From: Candidatus Dormiibacterota bacterium
GTDB taxonomy: Bacteria; Chloroflexota; Dormibacteria; Dormibacterales; Dormibacteraceae
DNA: 64,000 nucleotides
NCBI GenBank assembly: GCA_024280995.1
Contig: JAMXLM010000018.1
Coordinates: 124,001-188,000 of the forward strand
Direction of reading: 5' to 3'
Each line of letters begins with the position of its first letter. Positions within the stretch are counted from its first letter, which is position 1. Position numbers and translations under genes: made by a program. The notes beneath the pieces were generated by a model. The model was not told the DNA's origin, did no database searches, and was given only the letters and a program-made list of their open reading frames with translations. This document shows, in pieces, positions 1 through 8,731 of this stretch.

Positions 1-2
1 TG

Positions 3-1178
3 TTCCGGATCTCGCGCATCCTGCAGGAGCGCTCGCGCGAGCTGGCGGTCGTGGAGACGATGGACGGCGGCAAGCCGATCAAGGAGTCGCGCGACGTCGA
101 CATCCCGCTGAGCGCCGCGCACTTCTTCTACTACGCGGGCTGGGCGGACAAGCTCGAGTGGGCGTTCCCGAACCGCAAGCCGCGGCCGCTGGGCGTGGCT
201 GGACAGGTGATCCCCTGGAACTTCCCGCTCTTGATGCTCGCGTGGAAGATCGCGCCGGCGCTCGCCGCGGGCAACACCGTGGTGCTGAAGCCCGCCGAGA
301 CGACGCCGCTGTCAGCGCTGCTGTTCGCCGAGATCTGCATGCAGGCGGACCTGCCGCCCGGAGTCGTAAACATCGTCACCGGCGCCGGCAAGACCGGCTC
401 GCTGGTCGTCTCTCACCCGGACGTCAAGAAGGTCGCGTTCACGGGCTCGACCGAGGTGGGAAAGCTCATCCAGCGCTCCATCGCCGGCACGGGCAAGAAG
501 CTGACCCTGGAGCTCGGCGGCAAGGCCGCGAACATCGTCTTCGAGGACGCGCCGCTCGACCAGGCGGTCGAGGGGATCGTCAACGGGATCTATTTCAATC
601 AGGGGCACGTGTGCTGCGCGGGCTCTCGACTGCTAGTCCAGGAGTCGATCGCTGAGCCGCTGCTCGAGAAGCTCAAGCGCCGGCTGTCGACGCTGCGCCT
701 CGGCGACCCGCTGGACAAGAACACCGACATCGGCGCGATCAACTCGAAGGCGCAGCTGGAAAAGATCCAGGGCCTGGTCGAGTCGGGGATCGAGGAGGGC
801 GCGGAGCTCTACCAGCCCGAGTGCGCGATCCCTGAGCGCGGCTTCTGGTTCCCGCCGACGCTGTTCACGAACGTGTCGCAGTCGTACCGGATCGCGCGCG
901 AGGAGATCTTCGGGCCGGTGCTGTCGGTGCTCACGTTCCGGACGCCGAGCGAGGCGGTTGAAAAGGCCAACAACACTCCCTACGGCCTGTCCGCCGGCGT
1001 GTGGACCGACAAGGGCTCGCGAATCCTGTGGATGGCGGAGCGCATGCGCGCGGGCGTGGTGTGGGCGAACACCTTCAACCGGTTCGACCCGACCTCGCCG
1101 TTCGGCGGCTACAAGGAGTCGGGCTACGGCCGCGAGGGTGGCATTCACGGCCTCATGCCGTACCTGGACCTCAACTGA
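3..1178 (+). CDS. Aldehyde dehydrogenase, 5' end outside the window
   Basis: NAD(P)-dependent aldehyde dehydrogenase missing its first residues; the frame is open from base 3, so the start lies upstream. The cofactor-binding segment VIPWNFPLL is followed by FTGSTEVGK, the general-base motif ELGGK (about residue 178 of the visible part) and the catalytic Cys in GHVCCAGSR (about residue 205). The C-terminus SPFGGYKESGYGREGG is typical, so the visible part is intact. It overlaps the next gene at TGATG, so the two are probably co-translated. Paired dehydrogenases like this often follow deoxyribose-phosphate aldolase in nucleoside catabolism; that fits the neighbours but the aldolase is not in view. 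The exact substrate is an inference. Confidence 0.93.
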   Translation, partial: FRISRILQERSRELAVVETMDGGKPIKESRDVDIPLSAAHFFYYAGWADKLEWAFPNRKPRPLGVAGQVIPWNFPLLMLAWKIAPALAAGNTVVLKPAETTPLSALLFAEICMQADLPPGVVNIVTGAGKTGSLVVSHPDVKKVAFTGSTEVGKLIQRSIAGTGKKLTLELGGKAANIVFEDAPLDQAVEGIVNGIYFNQGHVCCAGSRLLVQESIAEPLLEKLKRRLSTLRLGDPLDKNTDIGAINSKAQLEKIQGLVESGIEEGAELYQPECAIPERGFWFPPTLFTNVSQSYRIAREEIFGPVLSVLTFRTPSEAVEKANNTPYGLSAGVWTDKGSRILWMAERMRAGVVWANTFNRFDPTSPFGGYKESGYGREGGIHGLMPYLDLN

Positions 1179-1987
1179 TGGACGTCCGCAAGACCTACAA
1201 GCTCTTCGTGAACGGAGAGTTCGTGCGCTCCGAGTCGGGCCGCGCCTACCGTCCCAACGGCGGCGGGGTCAACGTGCCACGCGGATCGCGCAAGGACCTG
1301 CGCGACGCCGTGCGCGCGGCCAGGACGGCGTTTGGCGCCTGGGCCGGCCGGACGGCGATGAATCGCGGTCAGATCCTCTATCGCGCGGCGGAGATGCTGG
1401 ATGGCCGTTCGGCGCAGTTCGTCGAGCTTCTCGGCGGTGGCGTTCGCGCGCGACGCGAGCTGGACCAATCGGTGGAGACAATCGTCTGGTACGCAGGCTG
1501 GACGGACAAGCTCCCGCAGGTCACTGGCACGGTGAACCCCGTTGCCGGGCCTTATTTCAATTTCACCATCCCCGAGCCGACGGGCGTGGTCGGCGTTGTC
1601 GCGCCCGAAGACTCGCCGCTGCTCGGCCTGGTTCGGCGCATCGCACCTGCGCTGTGCGGCGGCAACGTCGTGGTCGCCCTCGCGTCGGAGACGAGGCCGC
1701 TGCCCGCGCTGACGCTGGCCGAGGTGCTCGCGACCTCTGACGTTCCGGCCGGCGTGGTCAACATCATCAGCGGCCAGCGCAAGGAGCTCGTGCCGTGGCT
1801 CGCTTCGCACATGGACGTCAACGCCATCGACGTCGCGGGCTGCACTGACCAGGAGATCAAAGCCGTCGAGGAGTCGGCGGCGAGCAACGTGAAGCGCGTG
1901 ATCAAGATTCGCGAAGAGGAGATGAGCCCTTACCTCATCGCCGCCTTCATGGAGATGAAGACGGTCTGGCACCCGATCGGAGTCTGA
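1178..1987 (+). CDS. Truncated aldehyde dehydrogenase-like protein, no catalytic domain
   Basis: 269-residue relative of the preceding enzyme. The N-terminal half aligns well (LFVNGEF near residue 10, WYAGWTDKLPQVTG near 105, then a cofactor-domain segment ending PAGVVNIISG), but the glycine motif is degraded to AGCTDQEIKAV and the sequence stops there: there is no ELGGK and no catalytic Cys. It begins at ATG 1178 inside the stop region of the complete enzyme. It may be a partner subunit, a structural paralogue or a decaying duplicate. Because the frame is open, codon use looks normal and the stop is not followed by a remnant of the missing half, a retained non-catalytic role seems more likely than recent breakage. 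Confidence 0.85.
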   Translation: MDVRKTYKLFVNGEFVRSESGRAYRPNGGGVNVPRGSRKDLRDAVRAARTAFGAWAGRTAMNRGQILYRAAEMLDGRSAQFVELLGGGVRARRELDQSVETIVWYAGWTDKLPQVTGTVNPVAGPYFNFTIPEPTGVVGVVAPEDSPLLGLVRRIAPALCGGNVVVALASETRPLPALTLAEVLATSDVPAGVVNIISGQRKELVPWLASHMDVNAIDVAGCTDQEIKAVEESAASNVKRVIKIREEEMSPYLIAAFMEMKTVWHPIGV

Positions 1988-1995
1988 GGCGTGAG

Positions 1996-2001
1996 TAAAA
2001 T
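1996..2001 (+). promoter_or_regulatory. Candidate -10 box (TAAAAT) of hpt
   Basis: TAAAAT lies 9 nt before the ATG of hpt, in an AT-rich patch of an otherwise GC-rich spacer. The spacing leaves room for almost no leader. No clear -35 element or Shine-Dalgarno sequence is visible. Confidence 0.45.
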
Positions 2002-2010
2002 TCAGCCTGC

Positions 2011-2589
2011 ATGACTGAGGTCCTCACCCAGCCGGCAGCCCCGAGCGAAGCGCAGGGACTCACGCTGGACAGGCCCAGCAAGCCGATGATCTCGGCAGAC
2101 CGCATCGCGCGGCGCGTGCATCGCCTCGGGCGCGAGGTGTCGAACGTATACGCCGACATCGATACGCCGCTCGTAATGGTTGTCATCCTCAAAGGCGCGA
2201 CGGTTTTTGCCGCCGACCTTCTGCGCAGCCTTACGATTCCGGCAGAGCTCGAGTTCGTGCGCGCGTCGAGCTACCCGACGGGGACATCGAGCAACGGCAG
2301 GCTGAAGCTCGCGCACATGGTCGAGGGCCCGCTCGTGGGAAGGCATGTACTGCTCGTCGAGGACATCATCGACTCGGGCGTGACCGTCAACGCGGTGCGC
2401 AAGCGCATCGAGCGCCTCGGCGCCGCGTCCGTTCGGCTCGCGGCCCTGCTCGACCGGCCCGCGAGGCGGCAGGTCGAGGTGAAGATCGACTTCACGGGCT
2501 TTGTCATCCCCGACCGTTTCGTGATCGGCTACGGCCTCGACTACGCCGGGCTGTATCGCGAGCTGCCGCACATCTACGCGCTGACATAG
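2011..2589 (+). CDS. hpt: Hypoxanthine(-guanine) phosphoribosyltransferase
   Basis: Salvages hypoxanthine (and probably guanine) with PRPP to give IMP/GMP in the cytoplasm. The 192-residue protein has the family landmarks: VVILKGATVFAADL (about 60-73), the PRPP-binding motif LLVEDIIDSGVTV (about 110-122) and the C-terminal signature GYGLDYAGLYRELPHI. The length is normal for the family, with a slightly long N-terminus of about 25 residues; a later start is possible but no better ATG is present. It precedes adenosine deaminase, so deaminated adenosine could feed hypoxanthine salvage here. Confidence 0.95.
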   Translation: MTEVLTQPAAPSEAQGLTLDRPSKPMISADRIARRVHRLGREVSNVYADIDTPLVMVVILKGATVFAADLLRSLTIPAELEFVRASSYPTGTSSNGRLKLAHMVEGPLVGRHVLLVEDIIDSGVTVNAVRKRIERLGAASVRLAALLDRPARRQVEVKIDFTGFVIPDRFVIGYGLDYAGLYRELPHIYALT

Positions 2590-3500
2590 CCGACCGCTCG
2601 CGGTTCTTCGGCTGGAAGAAGGCCGAGCTGCACTCGCACCTGGATGGCGCGGTTCGCGTCGCCACTGCTCGAGAGCTTTCAGAACGTTCGGACCTAGGCA
2701 TGGTCGCCCCCGCCGATTGCGCGAGCCAGGCCGAGTACATCAAGTACTTCGACGACGCGATCGCCGTGATGCAGACCGAGCCGGCGCTGGAACGGATCGC
2801 CTATGAGCTCTGCGAGGACTCGGCCGCCGAGAACATCGACTACCTCGAGGTGCGTTGGGCGCCGCGGCTGCACCTGCGAGAGGGATTGACCGTCGAGCGG
2901 GTGATCGAGGCGGTGCTTGCCGGTCTGGGCGCGGCGCCGATCACGGCGGTGGCGATCGTTTGCGCCATGCGCCAGCACACGCCGGAGGAGAACGTCGGGC
3001 TGGCGCGGACCGCGGGAGAGTTTGCCGGCCGAGGCGTGGTCGGGTTCGACCTCGCGGGCGACGAGGTGCGCTATCCGGCGGCCCGCCAGCGGCCGGCGTT
3101 CGAGGCGGCGCGGGCGGCCGGGCTGCACCTCACCGCTCATGCAGGCGAAGCAGGCGACCCTTCCAACGTCGAAGACGCGCTGGACCTGGGCGTCGAGCGC
3201 ATCGCCCACGGAGTCATCGGCGCGCGGGATCCTCGGATCGTTGAGCGTGTGCGCCACGAGGGGATCGTCATGGACATGTGCCCGACGGCGAACTGGAAGA
3301 CCAAAGCGGTCCAGACCCTCGCCGAGCATCCGCTGCCGCGACTGGTACGCCGAGGAGTGCGGTGCACGATCAGCACCGACTCGCGCACTGTCGCAGACAC
3401 GACGCTTACGCGAGAGTTCGAGCTGATGTCTGAGGCAGGCATGACGGACGTCGAACTTCAAAGCTGCAACGACACCGCCCACTCCGTGAGGTTCGGGTAG
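2586..3500 (+). CDS. ada: Adenosine deaminase, start codon non-canonical
   Basis: Deaminates adenosine to inosine. The zinc motif HSHLDG, then HAGEAG, ERIAHG and CPTANWKT are present. The aspartate pair usually read as TDDP is TDSR here, keeping the zinc ligand Asp but not the second Asp (related bacterial enzymes use TDN). The only conventional start is ATG 2700, which would remove the zinc-binding HxH; the frame is open upstream, and the coding match runs back to at least WKKAELHSHLDG. The coordinate given uses ATA at 2586, which overlaps the hpt stop as ATAG; this choice is tentative. The C-terminus is about 20 residues shorter than usual. Confidence 0.8.
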   Translation: MADRSRFFGWKKAELHSHLDGAVRVATARELSERSDLGMVAPADCASQAEYIKYFDDAIAVMQTEPALERIAYELCEDSAAENIDYLEVRWAPRLHLREGLTVERVIEAVLAGLGAAPITAVAIVCAMRQHTPEENVGLARTAGEFAGRGVVGFDLAGDEVRYPAARQRPAFEAARAAGLHLTAHAGEAGDPSNVEDALDLGVERIAHGVIGARDPRIVERVRHEGIVMDMCPTANWKTKAVQTLAEHPLPRLVRRGVRCTISTDSRTVADTTLTREFELMSEAGMTDVELQSCNDTAHSVRFG

Positions 3501-3527
3501 CCTCGTCAAGGTCCCATCCGGACTGAG

Positions 3528-3600
3528 ATTTCGCACTTTTGGGCGGAAAAGTGCGGAAAGAGCGGTCGAATTACGCACGTTTGGGCGGAAACGTGCGGAA
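3528..3600. repeat. Two tandem hairpins with identical GGGCGG loops
   Basis: Two perfect inverted repeats lie between the convergent genes ada and upp. Hairpin 1 is CGCACTTTT (3532-3540), loop GGGCGG, AAAAGTGCG (3547-3555). Hairpin 2 is CGCACGTTT (3574-3582), loop GGGCGG, AAACGTGCG (3589-3597). The stems differ by a compensated T-A to G-C change, so pairing is kept while the loop is identical. Flanks (TT before, GAA after) are also similar. They may act as a bidirectional terminator or be members of a dispersed palindromic repeat family. Confidence 0.75.
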
Positions 3601-3609
3601 TCGAGTCGG

Positions 3610-4233
3610 CTACGTCCCGGTGCCGAAAAGGCGGTCGCCGAAGTCTCCGAGCCCAGGCACGATGTACGCCTTGTCGTTGAGGTGCGAGTCCAGCGCCGCG
3701 GTGTACACGTCGACCTCGGGATGCCGGTCCTGCAAAACCTTGACGCCCTCCGGCGCGGCGACGATGCACACCATCCGCGTGTCCTGCCCGCCGGCCTCTT
3801 TGATCAGGTCCAGCGCCTGCGCCGCGGAGCCGCCCGTCGCCAGCATCGGGTCGAGCAGCAGCGGCACCTTGCCCTGCAGCCGAGGCAGCTTGTTGTAGTA
3901 GATCCGCGCGACCGCGGTCTGCTCGTCGCGCTCGAGGCCGATGTAGCCGACCGAAACCCGCGGCAGCAGCTCCAGCACCGGCGCCAGCAGGCCCAGGCCG
4001 GCGCGCAGAACGGGGATCGCGACCACCTCCGACGACAGCTCGATCGCGTCCGCCTCGGCGAGCGGCGTCTGCACCGAGCTATGCCGGACCGGCAGGTCGA
4101 CCGTCGCCTCGTACAGCAGCATCGTGATCACGTTCCGGGCGTGCGTGCGGAACTCCTCCGGCTCCGTCGTGGCGTCGCGCAGGACACGCAGGCTGTCCGC
4201 GACGACCGGGTGCTTACTTACGTGCAGCGTCAC
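3610..4233 (-). CDS. upp: Uracil phosphoribosyltransferase
   Basis: Converts uracil and PRPP to UMP. The 207-residue protein has the normal length and order of motifs: HP at the N-terminus (VSKHPVVADSL), PVLRAGLGL, the PRPP loop DPMLATGGSAAQAL (about 128-141) and the uracil-binding C-terminus GDFGDRLFGT. It is the last gene of a minus-strand run deoA-udp-upp, 45 bp after udp, so uracil freed by the phosphorylases can be recaptured by this enzyme. ada converges on it across the paired hairpins. Confidence 0.97.
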   Translation of the reverse strand: MTLHVSKHPVVADSLRVLRDATTEPEEFRTHARNVITMLLYEATVDLPVRHSSVQTPLAEADAIELSSEVVAIPVLRAGLGLLAPVLELLPRVSVGYIGLERDEQTAVARIYYNKLPRLQGKVPLLLDPMLATGGSAAQALDLIKEAGGQDTRMVCIVAAPEGVKVLQDRHPEVDVYTAALDSHLNDKAYIVPGLGDFGDRLFGTGT

Positions 4234-4278
4234 GCTTGAGGCGGTCTCTGTCCGCCACGCGCACTGCGTGCGCTCGCG

Positions 4279-5040
4279 CTACGCGCGGCGGACATCGCGC
4301 TTGATCAGCCTGCGGATCGCGTCCACCGAGACGCTGAGCATGCGGTCCATGTAGGACGGGTCCACGTGGTGGATCTCGCCGGCACCCAGCTCGTCGACGC
4401 ACAGGTTGACGCAGCCCGCGCGCATCTGCCGGATGCGCGAGACGACGAACAGGGTCGAAGCCTCCATGTCGTTGCTGAGAATGCCTGCCTTCGCCCACAT
4501 GTCGAGCTCGTCGCGCAGGTGCGGACGCGGCATGGTGTCGGGCAGCAGGTCCGAGTAGAGCGCGTCGACCGACCGCGTCACGCCGACGTGGTAGCGAGCC
4601 CCGGCGGCCTCCGCCGCCTCGATCAGCGCCTCGACGACGTGCAGCGACGCCACCGCCGGATACTCGAGCGGGACGTAGCCGTTGGGCGTGCCCTCGGAGC
4701 GCACCGCCGCCATGCTGATGACGAGGTCGCCCATCTTGATCTCGGGCTGCGCCGCCCCGCATGTGCCCACTCGCAGCAGCGTGTGCACGCCGAGCTCGTG
4801 CAGCTCCTCGATCCCGATCGCGACCGAAGGTCCGCCCATGCCCGTCGACATCGTCGAGACCTTCTCGCCGTCGACCGTCCCGGTGAACGTGCGGTACTCG
4901 CGACTGAACGCGACCTCTTTCGCGCCGTCGATGAACTTCGCGATGAGAGGTGTGCGAAACGGATCGCCGGGCACGAGGACGTAATCGCCGACGTCCTCGC
5001 GCGCGAGACCGATGTGGTATTTCTTCTCAGCCACCGCCAT
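4279..5040 (-). CDS. udp: Uridine phosphorylase
   Basis: Phosphorolysis of uridine (perhaps other nucleosides) to base and ribose-1-phosphate; nucleoside phosphorylase I family. The protein of 253 residues starts at MAVAEKKYHIGL, chosen because the open frame upstream has no family similarity and overlaps deoA. Motifs: VPGDPFRTPLIAKF (phosphate site), FTGTVDGEKVSTMSTGMG, RVGTCGA, and DMEASTLFVVSRIR carrying the ribose-binding Met-Glu. It sits 10 bp after the deoA stop, so it is surely co-transcribed. The C-terminus is a little divergent (GAGEIHHVDPSYM). Confidence 0.93.
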   Translation of the reverse strand: MAVAEKKYHIGLAREDVGDYVLVPGDPFRTPLIAKFIDGAKEVAFSREYRTFTGTVDGEKVSTMSTGMGGPSVAIGIEELHELGVHTLLRVGTCGAAQPEIKMGDLVISMAAVRSEGTPNGYVPLEYPAVASLHVVEALIEAAEAAGARYHVGVTRSVDALYSDLLPDTMPRPHLRDELDMWAKAGILSNDMEASTLFVVSRIRQMRAGCVNLCVDELGAGEIHHVDPSYMDRMLSVSVDAIRRLIKRDVRRA

Positions 5041-5050
5041 CCGGCGAATA

Positions 5051-6343
<1,293 letters not shown>

Positions 6344-6401
6344 ATGGCCCCCATTTTGACTGCGGAATCCCGGTGTACAATCCGCCCGACTAAGGAATGA
6401 C

Positions 6402-6427
6402 GCCCGGGCCTTTCCTCCGGGCTTTTT
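6402..6427 (+). terminator. Terminator-like hairpin in the leader of the nucleoside transporter operon
   Basis: GCCCGG (6402-6407) pairs with CCGGGC (6417-6422), followed at once by TTTTT (6423-6427). It lies 22 nt before the start codon of the BMP lipoprotein and points the same way as the operon. A weak promoter-like pair (TTGACT 6356, TACAAT 6376, only 14 nt apart) precedes it. The position suggests attenuation rather than an operon end, but no alternative anti-terminator pairing is obvious. Confidence 0.5.
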
Positions 6428-6449
6428 CAGTTGTAAGGGAGCGACGAGG

Positions 6450-7490
6450 ATGGGTCATAAGCACCTCAAATTCTTAGGTGTTGTCGCCGCGGCGATGGTG
6501 TTTTCGCTGGCATGTGGCGGCAGTTCCGGTGGTGGAGGTGGGACCCCCGCCAAGACCTACAAGATCGGCCTGGTCACCGACATCGGCGGCCTGAACGACA
6601 AGAGCTTCAACCACCTCGCCTACGTCGGTCTCCAGAAGGCGATCACCGACTTCAAGATCAAAGGCGATGTCGTCGAGTCGAAGAGCGGCGACGACTACGT
6701 CCCCAACCTGACCAACTTCGCCTCCAAGGGTTACGACCTCGTGATCGGCGTCGGCTTCCTCATGCAGACGGCGGTCGGCACGGTTTCAGGACAGTTTCCG
6801 AACGTCCACTTCGCGATCATCGACGGGGCCGGCACGGACGCCAACGGCAATGACCTCAAGCACGCCAACGTCGAGTCGCTCTTCTTCAAGGAGCAGGACG
6901 CGGGCGCGATGGTCGGCGTGATCGCCGGCTGGCTCGAGAAGAACGGGCAGGCGAAGAAGAACAAGGGCGTGATCAGCGCCGTGGGTGGCGTCAGCATCCC
7001 GCCGGTCAACCACTACATCGCCGGCTACAAGTGGGCGGCGGCCATGGAAGACCCAGGTATCAAGGTCCTCGTCGGTTACTCCAACGACTTCACCGACCCC
7101 GCCAAGTGCAAGGGCGTCGCCCAGAGCCAGATCAGCCAGAACTCGGACATCCTGTTCCAGGTCGCGGGTGGCTGCGGACTGGGTGTGCTGCAAGCCGCGG
7201 GCCAGGCAAGCCTCTACAGCATCGGCGTCGACGCCGACCAGAAGGACGCCGACCCATCGGTCATCGCCAGCGCGCTCAAGAAGGTGGACGTCGCGACATA
7301 CACCGCGATCAAGCTCGTCGTCAACGGCCAGTTCACCGGCGGAGCGCAGACCTTCAGCATCGCCAACGGCGGCGCCGGTTACTCGCCCGACAACCTGAAC
7401 GTCCCCTCTGCCCTCCAGACAGAGTTGGACAAAGTTGAAGGCGAGATCAAGAACGGCACGCTGACCCCGCCGGCGGACATCCCCGCATAG
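6450..7490 (+). CDS. BMP-family nucleoside-binding lipoprotein of an ABC transporter
   Basis: Extracytoplasmic substrate-binding protein, Med/BmpA family, which binds purine nucleosides. It has a lipoprotein signal: basic N-terminus, hydrophobic core and lipobox SLACGG with the lipidated Cys near residue 24, then a Gly/Ser linker. KIGLVTDIGGLNDKSFN (about 39-55) is the family opening motif, and DYVPNLTNFASKGYDLVIGVGF and AGCGLGVLQAA follow. 346 residues is normal. AAGGGAGCGACGAGG upstream of the ATG provides a ribosome site. It leads an operon with two permeases and a fused ATPase, next to nucleoside phosphorylases, which supports a nucleoside substrate. Confidence 0.93.
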   Translation: MGHKHLKFLGVVAAAMVFSLACGGSSGGGGGTPAKTYKIGLVTDIGGLNDKSFNHLAYVGLQKAITDFKIKGDVVESKSGDDYVPNLTNFASKGYDLVIGVGFLMQTAVGTVSGQFPNVHFAIIDGAGTDANGNDLKHANVESLFFKEQDAGAMVGVIAGWLEKNGQAKKNKGVISAVGGVSIPPVNHYIAGYKWAAAMEDPGIKVLVGYSNDFTDPAKCKGVAQSQISQNSDILFQVAGGCGLGVLQAAGQASLYSIGVDADQKDADPSVIASALKKVDVATYTAIKLVVNGQFTGGAQTFSIANGGAGYSPDNLNVPSALQTELDKVEGEIKNGTLTPPADIPA

Positions 7491-7500
7491 CCACAGCCTC

Positions 7501-7529
7501 GAGGGCGGGCGCCACAAGCGCCCGTCCTC
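7501..7529 (+). other. Strong intercistronic hairpin between binding protein and permease
   Basis: A 12-bp stem, GAGGGCGGGCGC (7501-7512) with GCGCCCGTCCTC (7518-7529), closes a 5-nt loop CACAA; one pair is G-U. It begins 11 nt after the lipoprotein stop and has no U-run. Such structures commonly protect the upstream message from 3' decay, which would give more binding protein than permease. Confidence 0.7.
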
Positions 7530-7579
7530 GACCACCACGCGTACCTGCCGCGGTTCGTCGCATCGCGGGCGGGCTCGCC

Positions 7580-8731
7580 ATGCCCATCGGGTCCGTGATC
7601 CTCGCCTTCATCATCGGCGCGCTCATCGTCGCGGTGACGGGCGCCAACCCCTTCGATGCTTACTCGGGGCTGCTGTGCGGTGGCTTCGGCATCGCGTGCT
7701 CGCAGGGCGAGAACCCGGCGCTGCAGCTCTCCAACACGGTCGTCTTCATGATTCCCCTCCTCACCACCGGCGTCGCGGTCGCGCTGCCCTTCCGCGCCGG
7801 GCTGTTCAACATCGGCGCCGAGGGTCAGCTGCTGGCCGGCTCGGTCGCGTGCACCGCCATCGGCATCAAGTTCGCCGGCCTTCCGGCGCCGGTCCTGATC
7901 CCGATGGTCCTGATCGGCGGGATGCTCGCCGGCGCGCTGTGGGCAGGGGTCGCGGGCGTCTTGAAGGCAACGGTCGGCGCGCACGAGGTCGTGACCACGA
8001 TCATGTTGAACTACGTCGCGCAGTGGCTCGTGCGCTACCTGATCATCGGCGGACCGCTGCAGCTTGCCCCTGGGACCTCGCGCTCATCGCCGATCGGTGT
8101 GAATGCGCAGCTCCCGACGCTCCTCCCGGCTGACAACAGCCTGATCATCTTCGGCCTGCCGGCCAGCGTCTTTCGAGTCCATTGGGGGCTTGCGATCGCG
8201 CTGGCGGCCGTGGGGGCATTCGCGTTCCTGCTCTGGCGGACATCGCTGGGCTACGAGATCCGTGCGGTCGGGCAGAGCCAGAAGGCTGCGCGATACGCGG
8301 GCGTCAGCGTCCGCCGGACCATCATCGTGACGATGCTCATCGCCGGGGCTTTCTCAGGTCTCGCGGGCGCGATCCAGATCTCCGGCGTCGACCACAGCCT
8401 CACGGACAAGTACTTCAGCGACACGACCGGGTTCGACGCGATCGCGGTCGCGCTGCTCGGCCTCGGCAGCGCGGTCGGCATCATCCTGGCGGCGGTTCTC
8501 TTCGGCGCGCTGCACAGCGGCGGCGCGATCATGCAGAGCGACTCCGGGATCTCGAGCAACCTGGTCCTCGTCCTGCAAGCCTTGATCCTGTTCAGCATCG
8601 CGGCCAACTTCGTCGGCCAGATCGCGAGATTGATCCCGGGCATCCGCCGGCCTCAGGCTCTTCCGCCTGAGCTGCCGCCCGCGGCCCCGCTCATGACGGA
8701 GGCGGCCGCGCCCCCGCCGGAACCCGCATGA
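7580..8731 (+). CDS. ABC transporter permease, nucleoside uptake (first)
   Basis: Integral membrane permease of the BPD_transp_2 / RbsC-like class that pairs with BMP binding proteins. About nine hydrophobic segments are visible; LPFRAGLFNIGAEGQLLAGS (about 70-90), FEIRAVGQ-like YEIRAVGQSQKAARYAGV (about 231-248) and GAFSGLAGAIQISG are family landmarks. The start ATG 7580 begins almost directly with the first hydrophobic segment, while the frame remains open upstream (RRIAGGLA) without any ATG, GTG or TTG, so the N-terminus may be longer. The C-terminus is a Pro/Ala tail. It overlaps the next permease by 4 bp. Confidence 0.9.
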   Translation: MPIGSVILAFIIGALIVAVTGANPFDAYSGLLCGGFGIACSQGENPALQLSNTVVFMIPLLTTGVAVALPFRAGLFNIGAEGQLLAGSVACTAIGIKFAGLPAPVLIPMVLIGGMLAGALWAGVAGVLKATVGAHEVVTTIMLNYVAQWLVRYLIIGGPLQLAPGTSRSSPIGVNAQLPTLLPADNSLIIFGLPASVFRVHWGLAIALAAVGAFAFLLWRTSLGYEIRAVGQSQKAARYAGVSVRRTIIVTMLIAGAFSGLAGAIQISGVDHSLTDKYFSDTTGFDAIAVALLGLGSAVGIILAAVLFGALHSGGAIMQSDSGISSNLVLVLQALILFSIAANFVGQIARLIPGIRRPQALPPELPPAAPLMTEAAAPPPEPA

